38,250 bases of DNA, from positions 1 to 38,250 of the IMG/VR virus record IMGVR_UViG_3300020204_000162; one strand, 5' to 3'. The notes below the pieces were generated by a model that saw only the letters and a list, made by a program, of their open reading frames with translations, ran no database searches and was not told the DNA's origin. The stretch comes from a virus. The translations under genes were made by a program, and so were the position numbers. Below, one piece after another: positions 1 to 8,091 of this stretch (the stretch's first letter is position 1; each line of letters begins with the position of its first letter).

Positions 1-689
1 TGAAGTTGTTTAACGGTTGCATAAGCTTCTTCTAATTCTTCTTTCATTGCTTCTTTTTCAGAATCTTTAGCTTCCATTTTTTCTTCTTTTTCATCTTCAT
101 CTTCTTCATCTTCTTCACGAAGAATTGCTTCTAGAATCTCATCAATTGATTCCATTGGCATCATTTCATCTTCATCTTCTTCATACATTCCTTCAGATGC
201 TAAACCATCTTCGATGCTAGCATCTTCGCCTTCAGTAGCCATACCTTCGTGCTCTAAATCACCTTCTAATTCGCGAATAATTGATTCTAGATCTAAATCT
301 TTGTCATATCCTTCGTTGTATTCGTCGGTCATTTCTTCTGCATCCATTTCTGGCTCTTCTTCTGGCATTTCTTCGCCGTCTTGTGTATAAATGTCAAATT
401 CATCAAATTCTCCGTCATTATTAACATCAATTGATAAATCACCAACATCTACACCAGCTCCGGCTTCATCACCCATTTCTGCATCCATTTCTGGTTCTGC
501 ATCAATTGGTTCTTCTACTGACATTTCTTCTTCTTCACCCTCGATTTCATTAGTTAGTTTAGTTGCTAACATTCTTTCTAAACGAGGAGCAAAGGCTTCT
601 TGTAAAGCAATTTTAGCGTTTGCTAAAGCAGTTTCTTTAACAGCTTTTGCGTCAGCGATTGCTTCTTTTAGCAAGTCTGATTTTGCCAT
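1..689 (-). CDS. Prohead core scaffolding protein, gp22-like (3' end cut by window)
   Basis: The reading frame starts at an ATG at 689 and stays open to the window edge (229 codons seen). A strong AAGGAG ribosome site (695-700) supports the start. The N-terminus (MAKSDLLKEAIADAKAV) is helical and contains an LKE|A site of the (L/I)xE type cut by T4-type prohead proteases. The rest is extremely acidic (long Glu/Asp runs, little aromatic content), ending in a charged helix. Such composition, plus position just downstream of the prohead protease, fits the T4 gp22 scaffold, which forms the prohead core and is degraded during maturation. An unusual feature is a dockerin/EF-hand-like loop at residues 88-99 (DVNNDGEFDEFD). 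The assignment rests on composition and synteny, since scaffolds diverge quickly; an acidic structural protein of another type is possible. Confidence 0.72.
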   Translation of the reverse strand, partial: MAKSDLLKEAIADAKAVKETALANAKIALQEAFAPRLERMLATKLTNEIEGEEEEMSVEEPIDAEPEMDAEMGDEAGAGVDVGDLSIDVNNDGEFDEFDIYTQDGEEMPEEEPEMDAEEMTDEYNEGYDKDLDLESIIRELEGDLEHEGMATEGEDASIEDGLASEGMYEEDEDEMMPMESIDEILEAILREEDEEDEDEKEEKMEAKDSEKEAMKEELEEAYATVKQL

Positions 690-780
690 TGTTTCTCCTT
701 AAATTTGTTTTTTGGAAATAAGATTATTTGAAATCTTAATAGAAATATATTAAATACTAGACACTATATAGGATAGCGTA

Positions 781-795
781 TTTACAAATAAATAT
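781..795 (-). promoter_or_regulatory. Candidate late promoter, ATATTTAT motif (scaffold gene)
   Basis: The coding strand reads ATATTTATTTGTAAA, sharing the octamer ATATTTAT with ten other intergenic sites in this window. It lies just downstream of the intrinsic terminator and 91 nt before the scaffold start, so it could restart transcription for the scaffold. The long leader is atypical compared with 7-21 nt at the other sites. Confidence 0.4.
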
Positions 796-816
796 GAGCA
801 TGTTTTTAAAAACAGT

Positions 817-848
817 AAAAAAGCTCTAACTTTTTTATTAGAGCCTTA
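817..848 (-). terminator. Intrinsic (Rho-independent) terminator after bS21
   Basis: On the minus strand a 7-bp stem GCTCTAA/TTAGAGC (844-838 paired with 829-823, loop about 8 nt) is followed directly by six T residues (822-817). It sits about 20 nt past the bS21 stop codon and before the scaffold gene. This is the clearest terminator in the window and would end the head-gene transcript that begins upstream of 4239. Confidence 0.8.
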
Positions 849-868
849 AACTTTAATTAATTTTTTCG

Positions 869-1114
869 TTAAAAAGAATTTAAATCTTTAATTCGTTGAA
901 TAAATTGTGCTGCTTGTAATTGTTTTCTACGTGTTACACTAGGTTTTTCAAATTCTCTTCGTTCTTTAATTTTTTCCAATACTCCGGATGATTTTACTTT
1001 GCGTTTCCAAGATTTAAGAGCAAATGCTAAATCTTCTCGTTGTGTACCTACTACATTAACTGCTAAAGGATTGCCCGGAACAATTGTTTGATGTTGTTTT
1101 TGTTTTTTACTCAT
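869..1114 (-). CDS. rpsU-like: Phage-encoded ribosomal protein bS21
   Basis: This small basic protein (81 aa) matches the bS21 family pattern: after a short N-terminal extension comes LAFALKSWKRKVKSSGVL (about residues 29-46), then KERREFEKPSVTRRKQ and a basic helical tail. The ALxxxKRxxxxxGVLxxxxxRxxFEKPSxxRR arrangement is the family signature. bS21 sits on the 30S platform near the 3' end of 16S rRNA and helps mRNA binding; a phage copy could replace the host protein in ribosomes during infection. It is the last gene before an intrinsic terminator and is 9 nt from the preceding gene, so it is co-transcribed with the head genes. Phage bS21 homologues are known, including in marine T4-like phages. 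The call is from motif recognition only. Confidence 0.8.
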   Translation of the reverse strand: MSKKQKQHQTIVPGNPLAVNVVGTQREDLAFALKSWKRKVKSSGVLEKIKERREFEKPSVTRRKQLQAAQFIQRIKDLNSF

Positions 1115-1123
1115 ATATTAAAT

Positions 1124-1612
1124 TTAAATTTCTGGTTGCGGTTTTGGTTTTGATTGTCTAACGTTAAATCTAAAATGTTTTAATTCTGGCTTCTGTGCTA
1201 AGTAACCTTGTATTTTTTGTGATTCTAAGCCTGGATCTTGTCCTAATCTAAAATAAAAATATCCAATTTTACCTGATGGAGAAATTGTGTGTTTAACTAC
1301 TGTAAATCCTTTTCTTTCTGACCATTCTTTAATTTCTTGTGCGACTGCTTGTGCTTCTGCAGGATTTCTTAATACATATTCAATGCCGCCTCTATAATCA
1401 GTAATATTATTAACTAATTGTGCTTCTTCTAAGTCCGATTCAGTTTTTAATGCATTTAATACATCTTTCATTCCTAAGAATGCATCTCTCATATCTTTAG
1501 CATTTTGAACATCATCTTTTGTAAACTTAGGAATTCCTGTAGTAGATGTTGGTTCATTTTGTTCAGTTAACCCAAAAAATTCTTTATATAATTTTTTAAA
1601 TATACTCATCAT
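1124..1612 (-). CDS. Unknown head-region protein, 162 aa
   Basis: I do not recognise a family. The protein starts MMSIFKKLYKEFFGLTEQ, a short amphipathic basic segment ending in an LTE|Q site that fits the (L/I)xE rule of T4-type prohead proteases. The middle is helical and the second half (about 90-150) alternates strands and helices (FTVVKHTISPSGKIGYFYFRL), suggesting a small alpha/beta domain. The tail is Pro/Lys-rich. Two adjacent Met codons (1612 and 1609) could start it. It lies between a predicted coiled-coil protein and bS21 in the protease-scaffold cluster, so a head assembly or internal-protein role is plausible but unproven. Confidence 0.6.
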   Translation of the reverse strand: MMSIFKKLYKEFFGLTEQNEPTSTTGIPKFTKDDVQNAKDMRDAFLGMKDVLNALKTESDLEEAQLVNNITDYRGGIEYVLRNPAEAQAVAQEIKEWSERKGFTVVKHTISPSGKIGYFYFRLGQDPGLESQKIQGYLAQKPELKHFRFNVRQSKPKPQPEI

Positions 1613-1651
1613 TCTACCTATATTATAATAATTTTATATCAAATATCCAAA

Positions 1652-2029
1652 TTAACCAACATCATAATATTTACGAAGGCCTTCTGCAATATCTTCATAT
1701 GCAGCACTTAAACGTTGTTGAAGTTGACTCATTTCTTTTGCTGTTGCTTCGAATACTTTGTATGATTCATTAAGGCCTTTCATATGACGATTGATAGTCA
1801 TTTTATCAAACCAGCCTTCATCTTGTAAAGCAATGTTTTGTGCTTTTTCTACAATATCTCGTACTCGTTCGGTAAGTTCTTGCAAATTACCTTTTCCGTA
1901 AACTGATTCACCCATAGCTGAAAAATTCTTTACAGCTTCCATGAATTGTTGTTTTTCTTCGCGAGATAATTTTAATTGCTCTTCGCCACCGTTAAGTGTT
2001 TCTAAAATATATGCCAAATTGCTTTTCAT
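1652..2029 (-). CDS. Unknown helical head-region protein, 125 aa
   Basis: No family is recognised. The sequence is almost wholly helical with heptad-like spacing (for example about residues 85-120, KVFEATAKEMSQLQQRL), and has no Cys. The N-terminus MKSNLAYILE|T contains an ILE site compatible with prohead-protease cleavage. The start ATG overlaps the protease stop codon (TAATG, position 2029), so translation is probably coupled to that of the prohead protease. Position between gp21-like protease and the scaffold suggests a prohead core or assembly-factor role comparable to the small T4 core proteins (gp67/gp68). That is inference from position only. Confidence 0.62.
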   Translation of the reverse strand: MKSNLAYILETLNGGEEQLKLSREEKQQFMEAVKNFSAMGESVYGKGNLQELTERVRDIVEKAQNIALQDEGWFDKMTINRHMKGLNESYKVFEATAKEMSQLQQRLSAAYEDIAEGLRKYYDVG

Positions 2030-2661
2030 TATAGTATCCTACATTTCCCATCTTCACATAATATTGATGTGATGATATTATTTATTTTATCGTATTTACT
2101 TTGGTTTGATTGTTTGTTAACTGATTCATTCATACTAACAGGACGCATAAAAGCCCCATGAGTAGAAGGATTAGATACGAAATCCCAACATATTAATTCA
2201 AAATCTTCTTGAACTTCAACCGTGCCTTCACTTCGTAATTCTTTAACTGAGCCTAATCCTCGAGAAGAAATTCCTAATGTAATTCCTGCTTTAAATAATT
2301 CTTTTAAAATTTTACCCGAGGGTGTATCTAAAACTTGAACTGCACCCATTAAATTGTCACCGTTCCACCAAATTTTTAAAATATTGTGTGAAACATTGTT
2401 TAAGTTAACAATTGATGATTCTGGATGATCTAGTTCACCTAATGCTCTGTGTTGATCGATATATTCTTTTTGGTAACGTACACATTCTCTTTGTAGAATT
2501 TGTTTTGGATATACGCGGCCGTTTTGATTCTTGGCGCCTGCACGTTGCAAAACACCTTGAACTACAAAACCGCCCGGAACGCCATATGCGGCGCCTGATG
2601 ACTCTTTTAAAGAACCAATCGGTTTAAATGGCATATATTCTACAATTAATCCTTTTGACAT
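2029..2661 (-). CDS. 21: Prohead core protease, gp21-like (S77 family)
   Basis: This is the serine protease that matures T4-like proheads by cleaving scaffold, capsid and internal proteins after (L/I)xE. At 210 aa it is close to T4 gp21. Visible features are the N-terminal fold with GVLQRAGAKNQNGRVYP (about 37-52), the LGELDHPES segment with candidate catalytic His79, SHNI with a second His (92), and the GISSRG loop with candidate nucleophile Ser132/133, followed by the GLGSV stretch. The last 25 residues are Asn/Ser/Lys-rich and may be a self-cleaved tail. A GGAG ribosome site (about 2668-2671) lies just upstream. It is the first of a run of overlapping genes leading to bS21, consistent with head assembly. 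Confidence 0.93.
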   Translation of the reverse strand: MSKGLIVEYMPFKPIGSLKESSGAAYGVPGGFVVQGVLQRAGAKNQNGRVYPKQILQRECVRYQKEYIDQHRALGELDHPESSIVNLNNVSHNILKIWWNGDNLMGAVQVLDTPSGKILKELFKAGITLGISSRGLGSVKELRSEGTVEVQEDFELICWDFVSNPSTHGAFMRPVSMNESVNKQSNQSKYDKINNIITSILCEDGKCRIL

Positions 2662-2662
2662 T

Positions 2663-3355
2663 TTATTCTCCTAACGCTCTAACTCGCTCTGATATTTTAA
2701 TTAATCTGTTTGATATTTTATTTAATGCTGTTTCTACAGCGCTACCATATCCTGTTCGATTAACACCTGATTCTGTTTTTAATCTTGATGCATAGTTAAC
2801 TGTTTTTTCAATTTCTTGAAGTTGTTTTGCGACAGTTTTTATTGTTTCTTTAATTTTTTGTTCAGGCGTTTGTTTAGGATTGCCATTTGCAAAAGATCTA
2901 TATGATTCAATTAATTGTTCATATTTTGTTTCTATTACATCTTCTACAGTAAGTTTTGTATGATTTGCTAGATCTTTTATATTAGCAGTACCATATGGTT
3001 GATTTGTAAATTTAACTGGATATTCTTGATCTTTATTTGGCCATTTATTTACATCTCTAGCAAATGGAAATTTATCTTGCGCATTTTCTTCCGACGATTC
3101 TGGTGTTTGATCTAGAGTAGTTTTCCATTTAAATGTTGGTGGCGTATTCACTGATTCATATTGTGCTTTTTTGCCTTTCCATTTTCCTGGTTTAGCAAAT
3201 GCTGCAGGTGTATTATAACCAGCGATAGCACCAGTTACATTTTGTTCATCAATTTCATTATCACAAACACATTGATCGTTTAGTCGATCACATGAATCAC
3301 AATAATTATCTAGTTCTAGGAATTTTTCTTCCATTTCTCGTAAAAGTGATTTCAT
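2663..3355 (-). CDS. Unknown head-region protein with N-terminal Cys cluster, 230 aa
   Basis: Function is not recognised. It begins MKSLLRE|MEEKF, which fits a short leader ending in a prohead-protease (L/I)xE site. Residues 19-31 hold a CxxC...CxC cluster (YCDSCDRLNDQCVCDNE) that could bind zinc or form a redox pair. The middle is Pro/Lys/Asn-rich and probably extended; the C-terminal third is helical with regular Ile/Leu spacing. The start overlaps the stop of the preceding gene (TAATG at 3355) and has a strong AAAGGAG site (3364-3370). It lies between portal and protease genes, where T4 carries small head genes, so a head vertex or core role is plausible. Confidence 0.62.
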   Translation of the reverse strand: MKSLLREMEEKFLELDNYCDSCDRLNDQCVCDNEIDEQNVTGAIAGYNTPAAFAKPGKWKGKKAQYESVNTPPTFKWKTTLDQTPESSEENAQDKFPFARDVNKWPNKDQEYPVKFTNQPYGTANIKDLANHTKLTVEDVIETKYEQLIESYRSFANGNPKQTPEQKIKETIKTVAKQLQEIEKTVNYASRLKTESGVNRTGYGSAVETALNKISNRLIKISERVRALGE

Positions 3356-4206
3356 TAATGCATCTCCTTTAATTCACGAACTAAATCAAAATAACGTAAT
3401 AAAGATAATACGTGTGATTCTTTAATTGATTTCATATTTTCAACAGTACATAACATTTCTGAAAGTTTTTGTACTTTAATTTGTGTTGCTTTATCAGTTA
3501 TAACTTTTGCTTGTGTTGCTAAATCTTTTTTAATTTTTGGAATAACGGTTTGAATATATTCTTTTAATGCATTTGTATCATTAACATTAGTAATATACTT
3601 ATTCAAAAGTTGTTTTTGAGATTCATCTAAATTGTTTGAATATTTCTCATTAAATTTATCAATCATTAATTTATATGTTAATAATCGTACATCTTTTGGT
3701 TGAGATTGAAATGTTTCTAATGTTAAATCTTTTTCTTGTTGTTTTCTTTCAACAATCATTCCGTTAGATACAATTACATGTTTAGATTCCATCAATTGTT
3801 TTGGGTTATCTGTTTCTTGATACTCAAATATCATGTAAATTGATGCTAATGTTTTATAGTTATTGATATGAATTTTTGAAATATCATCAAAATTAAATCG
3901 TTCGGAAATTTCTTTAACTAAATTATAACGTTGTCTTTTAAGTAAACTTTGATTTAATTTATTATGAGTTGCTTTAACTGTACGAATATAATCTAATGCT
4001 TGAGCTTCGGTTCGATATTGTTCTTTCATTAATGAATTATATAGATACAATTCTTTAGCAAGTTCTGTATTTTTTCCAAAATATTTTTTAATTATATCGA
4101 TGGTAGTTGATTTATTAGATGATAATGTTTCTGATGTTAATTTTCTAACTAACATTTCGAAAAGTATTCCGGTATTTTTATATTTCGAATGTTTTAATTT
4201 TTTCAT
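3355..4206 (-). CDS. Unknown helical protein downstream of portal, 283 aa
   Basis: I choose ATG at 4206 (MKKLKHSKYKNTG); an in-frame TTG six bases upstream would add two residues and is less likely. The protein is Lys-rich and almost entirely alpha-helical, with no Trp and a single Cys. The opening KHSKYKNTGILFEMLVRKLT is a conserved-looking basic helix. It sits directly after the portal gene and has its own ATATTTAT motif 18 nt upstream, heading the block that runs to bS21. T4 has no gene of this size here, so it cannot be assigned by synteny. A portal-associated or prohead-core protein is possible. Confidence 0.65.
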   Translation of the reverse strand: MKKLKHSKYKNTGILFEMLVRKLTSETLSSNKSTTIDIIKKYFGKNTELAKELYLYNSLMKEQYRTEAQALDYIRTVKATHNKLNQSLLKRQRYNLVKEISERFNFDDISKIHINNYKTLASIYMIFEYQETDNPKQLMESKHVIVSNGMIVERKQQEKDLTLETFQSQPKDVRLLTYKLMIDKFNEKYSNNLDESQKQLLNKYITNVNDTNALKEYIQTVIPKIKKDLATQAKVITDKATQIKVQKLSEMLCTVENMKSIKESHVLSLLRYFDLVRELKEMH

Positions 4207-4224
4207 ATTCAATACAGTTCTTTT

Positions 4225-4239
4225 TTATTTAATAAATAT
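4225..4239 (-). promoter_or_regulatory. Candidate late promoter, ATATTTAT motif (head-protease block)
   Basis: The coding strand reads ATATTTATTAAATAA in the 40-nt gap after the portal gene, 18 nt before the next ATG. It would drive the block 4206-869 that ends at the intrinsic terminator. Confidence 0.5.
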
Positions 4240-4246
4240 GTTTGAT

Positions 4247-6079
4247 TTATAAAATGTTCTTTTCATCTAACATGGTACCTTGATCTAAATCTTGTTTTCT
4301 ACTTTTTAAAGTTTCGGTAATAATATTAGGTCCTTTTGATTTATTTAAATAACGAAGTATGTTGTTACTTTCCGTTGCTACCGGTCTAACTGTTTTGTCA
4401 AAACGTTTATCGGGAAAGAATGTTGATTTTTGATTATCTGGGTTAAATGCTTGATCAATTTCTTTTTTACCAGTCGGATCCCATCCAAATGCATTTTTAT
4501 GTTGTCCAAATTTAATTCCTTCGGGTGGACGACCTCCTTGATCTTTTTCTTCTACATCGTCAGATGACATATGCATTGATGCTAAATCGTGAGGCGTGCC
4601 AAATGAAACGCCGGTAACTGCAGGATCATTTCCTTCTTGTTCAATTTGATTTTGTCGGAATCGAAGTTTAAGATCTTCAACTACATCCGTACGTTGTTGT
4701 AACCATTCATCTTCTGACATATTGAATATAAATTCATAAATGTATTTATCAGAAACTAATTTGCTGTCTTTCATTGAAGTTGCCAATGTCATTTTTTCAG
4801 TCATTAATGCAACTTTTTGTTGATCATAAATAATTGATGGAGCGGTTAATTCTAATTCAAAACCAACTAAATCTTCGCCTTCATACCCTTGTGCATATAA
4901 ATGTACTATAGCAATTTTAGTTAGTTCTGACATTACAATTCTTTGAATACGTTCAATTGTTCTAGCAAAACGAATATCCATAGATGCTAATGTAGTTTTT
5001 CCTTCGACGGCTTCTGCATAACCTAAAAATGGCTTTGGAACTTTTAATGCAGCCATCATTTTGTCTTTGATATATTCTAAATCTTCTGTGCCTGTCCAGG
5101 TCATACCTGGTAGTGTATCAATTGACGTAGTAGAATTACCTCCGCGAACTGGCAAGTAATAATCTTCTAACATATTCATTAAATTGAATTTAAGATTATA
5201 ATTACCAGTTTGTTGATCAATATGTGGAATTTTTTTCATTTTATTGATGATCTGTTCCATGAATGAATCAACTTCATTTGGCGGAATGTTACCAATATCA
5301 ATTTTAAATACACGTTTTTCAGGAGCACGCATTATACGATGTATAAGCATTGCATCTTCCATCATCATTAATTTTTGAAATTCTTTACGTGCACCTTCTA
5401 ACATTGATCTACCATATGGTAAAAAGTTAGAATCCGATAACATACGGAAATGTGCTATTTCAAAAACTTCAAAATCTTTTCTAGAATCTGCTACGTGTTT
5501 AAATTTAATTTTATATTCACCAGTTGCTTCATCATATTCTTCCCAGCGCTCAATTTCATAACTAGAAAATGGACGCGCGTTAATAATTCCTAATTCATCA
5601 GCAATATCTAATTTTAAAAAGAAATCGCCATATTTTGTCATGTTGCGAATCCATGTCCATAAATTAAATTCAATATTTAAAATATCATAAAATAAATTAT
5701 AAAGAATTTTTTGTATCTTAGAATTATTTGTTTTAATAGTTAAGATATCACCAAATTGATTTGCTAATGTAGATTCATCAGAATATATATCAAGTGCTGA
5801 ACTAATAATAGGATCTCGATCCATCATTTCATAATCAGCATAAAGTTGCATACGATTTTGATGCATATAGTAGTTAGAATCATATCCTCCCATACCACCA
5901 ACCATGTGCTTGTTAGCACCATGCATTCTTGTATATCGATCTGCTACTTTAGTTTGATTTAAGTTGCCGACACTTTGTAAACGATTTGTATCGACTACAC
6001 GTAATTTATCTTTTCCATATGCTCGAACAATAACATTCGTAGCAAATAGATTCTGTAAACGTTTTCTTAGAGACGCCAT
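4247..6079 (-). CDS. 20: Portal vertex protein, gp20-like
   Basis: Twelve copies of the portal form the ring at one head vertex through which DNA is packaged and to which the neck attaches. At 610 aa this is somewhat longer than T4 gp20 (about 520). Recognisable parts are the MMDRDPIISSALDIYSDES helix (about 85-103), the FNLWTWIRNMTKYGDFFLKL wing segment (about 137-156), the EFQKLMMMEDAMLIHRIMRAPEKRVF stretch and the LPGMTWTGTEDLEYIKDKMM segment leading into the long crown/tunnel helices. The C-terminal 110 residues are polar and Gly/Asp-rich and probably disordered. It follows the terminase with a 33-nt gap holding an ATATTTAT motif. In T4 the sheath (18) and tube (19) genes lie between terminase and portal; here they do not. 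Confidence 0.92.
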   Translation of the reverse strand: MASLRKRLQNLFATNVIVRAYGKDKLRVVDTNRLQSVGNLNQTKVADRYTRMHGANKHMVGGMGGYDSNYYMHQNRMQLYADYEMMDRDPIISSALDIYSDESTLANQFGDILTIKTNNSKIQKILYNLFYDILNIEFNLWTWIRNMTKYGDFFLKLDIADELGIINARPFSSYEIERWEEYDEATGEYKIKFKHVADSRKDFEVFEIAHFRMLSDSNFLPYGRSMLEGARKEFQKLMMMEDAMLIHRIMRAPEKRVFKIDIGNIPPNEVDSFMEQIINKMKKIPHIDQQTGNYNLKFNLMNMLEDYYLPVRGGNSTTSIDTLPGMTWTGTEDLEYIKDKMMAALKVPKPFLGYAEAVEGKTTLASMDIRFARTIERIQRIVMSELTKIAIVHLYAQGYEGEDLVGFELELTAPSIIYDQQKVALMTEKMTLATSMKDSKLVSDKYIYEFIFNMSEDEWLQQRTDVVEDLKLRFRQNQIEQEGNDPAVTGVSFGTPHDLASMHMSSDDVEEKDQGGRPPEGIKFGQHKNAFGWDPTGKKEIDQAFNPDNQKSTFFPDKRFDKTVRPVATESNNILRYLNKSKGPNIITETLKSRKQDLDQGTMLDEKNIL

Positions 6080-6092
6080 AATATTATTTTAC

Positions 6093-6106
6093 TTTATTAT
6101 AAATAT
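6093..6106 (-). promoter_or_regulatory. Candidate late promoter, ATATTTAT motif (portal)
   Basis: The coding strand reads ATATTTATAATAAA, 13 nt before the portal ATG and in the gap after the terminase stop. No clear Shine-Dalgarno site follows; the leader is A/T only. Confidence 0.5.
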
Positions 6107-6112
6107 AACTTG

Positions 6113-7690
6113 TTACAGAAGCCAGGTCAAATTCTCATTGTAATGACCATTGTTCCATTCCCAGCCGTCAGTATTTCCTGCTGCTTTGCCGGTAAAAATA
6201 ACTTGTTGTGAAGATTTTTGAAATTGACCTAATGTCTTTTTATGTAGTTCAATTCCTTGTTGGCGTAATTTTAAAGATGTATCTCGCAGCCAAAGGCCAA
6301 TACAAAATGACATTACTAAGTCATCGTTATAGCCATTTTGTGCTTGAGCTTTTCCATTCAACCAAACAAATACAAATAATTCTTGAATCAAACGTTTGCT
6401 TCGTATTACTGGAGTTTTTTCTCGCATATACATTTCAAGAGCTGAAATCATTAATGGACGTGTTCTAGATGTTGTTGATACACCAGGAACCATTTGGCTC
6501 TTATCTTTCATATCATAACCTTTTTTAAGTTGAACATCTACATCAACATATCCGTCATCTTTATATGTATAGAATAAATTTTCATAACTTCGATCTAATG
6601 CAGGCTGAATTGCAGCCCAACCAATATTTGCATTTTCTATTGCTAGCAATGCATTATTCCACTCTGTTGCAACTGACACTAACATGTTTCCAAAATCTTT
6701 AGGAGGAAGTTTGCCTTTATATTCCGCAACTTGCGCAACGTCTTGTACATCAATAACATGAAATGTTGACCAGTCACCACCATCACCTCGTGCAACGTCA
6801 GCTACTACTATATAATCTTTTTCATAGTTAGGATATTCCCATATCCAATATGCATTATCAAAACCACGTTTTTCTACAGGATCAGAACATTTTAATTCAT
6901 AATCCATTAATATACCGCCATCTATTACAGTATGCCCGGAACTAATAAAGTCACAATCACATTCTTGTGCAGCACTTCGTTCACCCAATAAACGAGTTTG
7001 TTCATCTCGCCAATCTTGATCGCGGTCTGGATGTACTGTCCAATGTAGTTTGATTGTATGGAATCCATTAATTTCTTGTTCCGCTTCTGACCATACTGAG
7101 TGAAACCAATTACCAATCCCATTGGGTGTAGATAATACAATTGCACCACCACCTGTTGATAATGTTGCTTGTGATGCTACCCAAATTTCTTCAATATTAC
7201 GGATGAATGCAGCCTCATCTATAATAAGCAATGAAAGTGCTTCTGAACGCGCGCCGGTTGTTGCTGATGATACTGCTTTAATTTGAGAACCATTTTTAAA
7301 TTTGAGTGAAAGTTTGTTGTCAGCTTCAATATTACCTTTTAACCAACTAGGTAAATTGTCGTGCATGACACGTACTTTTGTTACTAAGTTTTTTGCTACT
7401 TCTTGTGTTGTTGCAATAACAAGAACGTTAAAATCTTCTTTGAATAGCATTGACCAAAGTGCAAAACCTGCTGATAATGTTGATATACCTAACTGACGAG
7501 ATTTTAATATTACATTGTAACGATTATCTCGCAATTCGGTTAACGAGTCTTCCTGAAATGGATAAAGGTTAAATTTAATTTTACCTTTTTTAGGATGTTG
7601 AATATAACAATATTGACGCATAAAGAAAACAGGATCTTTAGCACACATTGTGTACTGTTGTTGAATGATCTGTTTTATGTTTTGAGTCAT
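6113..7690 (-). CDS. 17: Terminase large subunit, gp17-like
   Basis: This is the DNA-packaging motor: an N-terminal ATPase pumps DNA into the prohead through the portal and a C-terminal RNase H-fold nuclease cuts the concatemer. Residues 61-71 carry the Walker A variant ILKSRQLGIST, as in gp17-type proteins (SRQxGxT). The Walker B/catalytic Glu is LLIIDEAAF (154-162) and the coupling motif VLSTPNG follows. The nuclease acidic cluster is visible in VADVARGDGGDWS, in IENANIGW, and in the late NGYNDDLVM. Length (525 aa) is slightly below T4 gp17. Its ATG is 1 nt past the preceding stop, so it is last in a block shared with the two small membrane proteins. No gp16 small subunit was recognised nearby. 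Confidence 0.96.
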   Translation of the reverse strand: MTQNIKQIIQQQYTMCAKDPVFFMRQYCYIQHPKKGKIKFNLYPFQEDSLTELRDNRYNVILKSRQLGISTLSAGFALWSMLFKEDFNVLVIATTQEVAKNLVTKVRVMHDNLPSWLKGNIEADNKLSLKFKNGSQIKAVSSATTGARSEALSLLIIDEAAFIRNIEEIWVASQATLSTGGGAIVLSTPNGIGNWFHSVWSEAEQEINGFHTIKLHWTVHPDRDQDWRDEQTRLLGERSAAQECDCDFISSGHTVIDGGILMDYELKCSDPVEKRGFDNAYWIWEYPNYEKDYIVVADVARGDGGDWSTFHVIDVQDVAQVAEYKGKLPPKDFGNMLVSVATEWNNALLAIENANIGWAAIQPALDRSYENLFYTYKDDGYVDVDVQLKKGYDMKDKSQMVPGVSTTSRTRPLMISALEMYMREKTPVIRSKRLIQELFVFVWLNGKAQAQNGYNDDLVMSFCIGLWLRDTSLKLRQQGIELHKKTLGQFQKSSQQVIFTGKAAGNTDGWEWNNGHYNENLTWLL

Positions 7691-7691
7691 A

Positions 7692-8090
7692 TTATTTTAT
7701 AAATGAATTAATCAATATACCAGAACCTAATGCTGAAAGAAATCCGAGTCCAAACCAAACTGATTTTTTATCATACCACTTTGGTTGCATTAATACAATC
7801 TTTTTTTCTAAATCTGCAACAATTCCTTTTTGATATAAAATAATACTATCTTGTTTTTCAATTTCAATTGAATCTAATACTATAAGTGAATCTTGTTTTT
7901 TAATTGTTTTTTGATATGCGCCTATAATTGAATTATTAAGATCATCTACCATCCATAATGAATCTAAAACAAACGAAATATCAGCTGCTTGTTGTTTAGT
8001 AAAACAAACGGTATCTGCATTTTGTTTTTTAGTTTTTTGCGCAAAACTTAAAGATGTAATTAATACAAATGTTAATAATATGCTTTTCAT
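7692..8090 (-). CDS. Exported/membrane coiled-coil protein, possible lysis factor, 132 aa
   Basis: It starts with a typical signal peptide (MKSILLTFVLITSLSFAQ), then a Lys/Asp-rich region with heptad-like helix (about 50-98, rich in QDSI repeats), then a C-terminal hydrophobic segment (about 109-130, WFGLGFLSALGSGILINSF) that may span the membrane. The ending SLSFAQ is of a kind frequent in Bacteroidota secreted proteins. Together with the neighbouring 112 aa membrane/coiled-coil protein (1 nt gap) this recalls spanin or holin-type lysis genes, which are small, adjacent and poorly conserved. No lipobox Cys is seen at the signal end, so it is not a standard outer-membrane spanin. Function is unproven. 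Confidence 0.6.
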   Translation of the reverse strand: MKSILLTFVLITSLSFAQKTKKQNADTVCFTKQQAADISFVLDSLWMVDDLNNSIIGAYQKTIKKQDSLIVLDSIEIEKQDSIILYQKGIVADLEKKIVLMQPKWYDKKSVWFGLGFLSALGSGILINSFIK

Positions 8091-8091
8091 A

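Noticed and set aside
391-702. Plus-strand serine-rich frame opposite the scaffold gene
   Set aside because: It is the complement of the acidic Glu/Asp-rich gp22-like frame, which has an SD site and open reading to the edge. Ser/Ile-rich composition is the expected shadow.
4207-4212. TTG start extending the 283 aa protein by two residues
   Set aside because: An ATG lies six bases downstream; no better ribosome site supports TTG.
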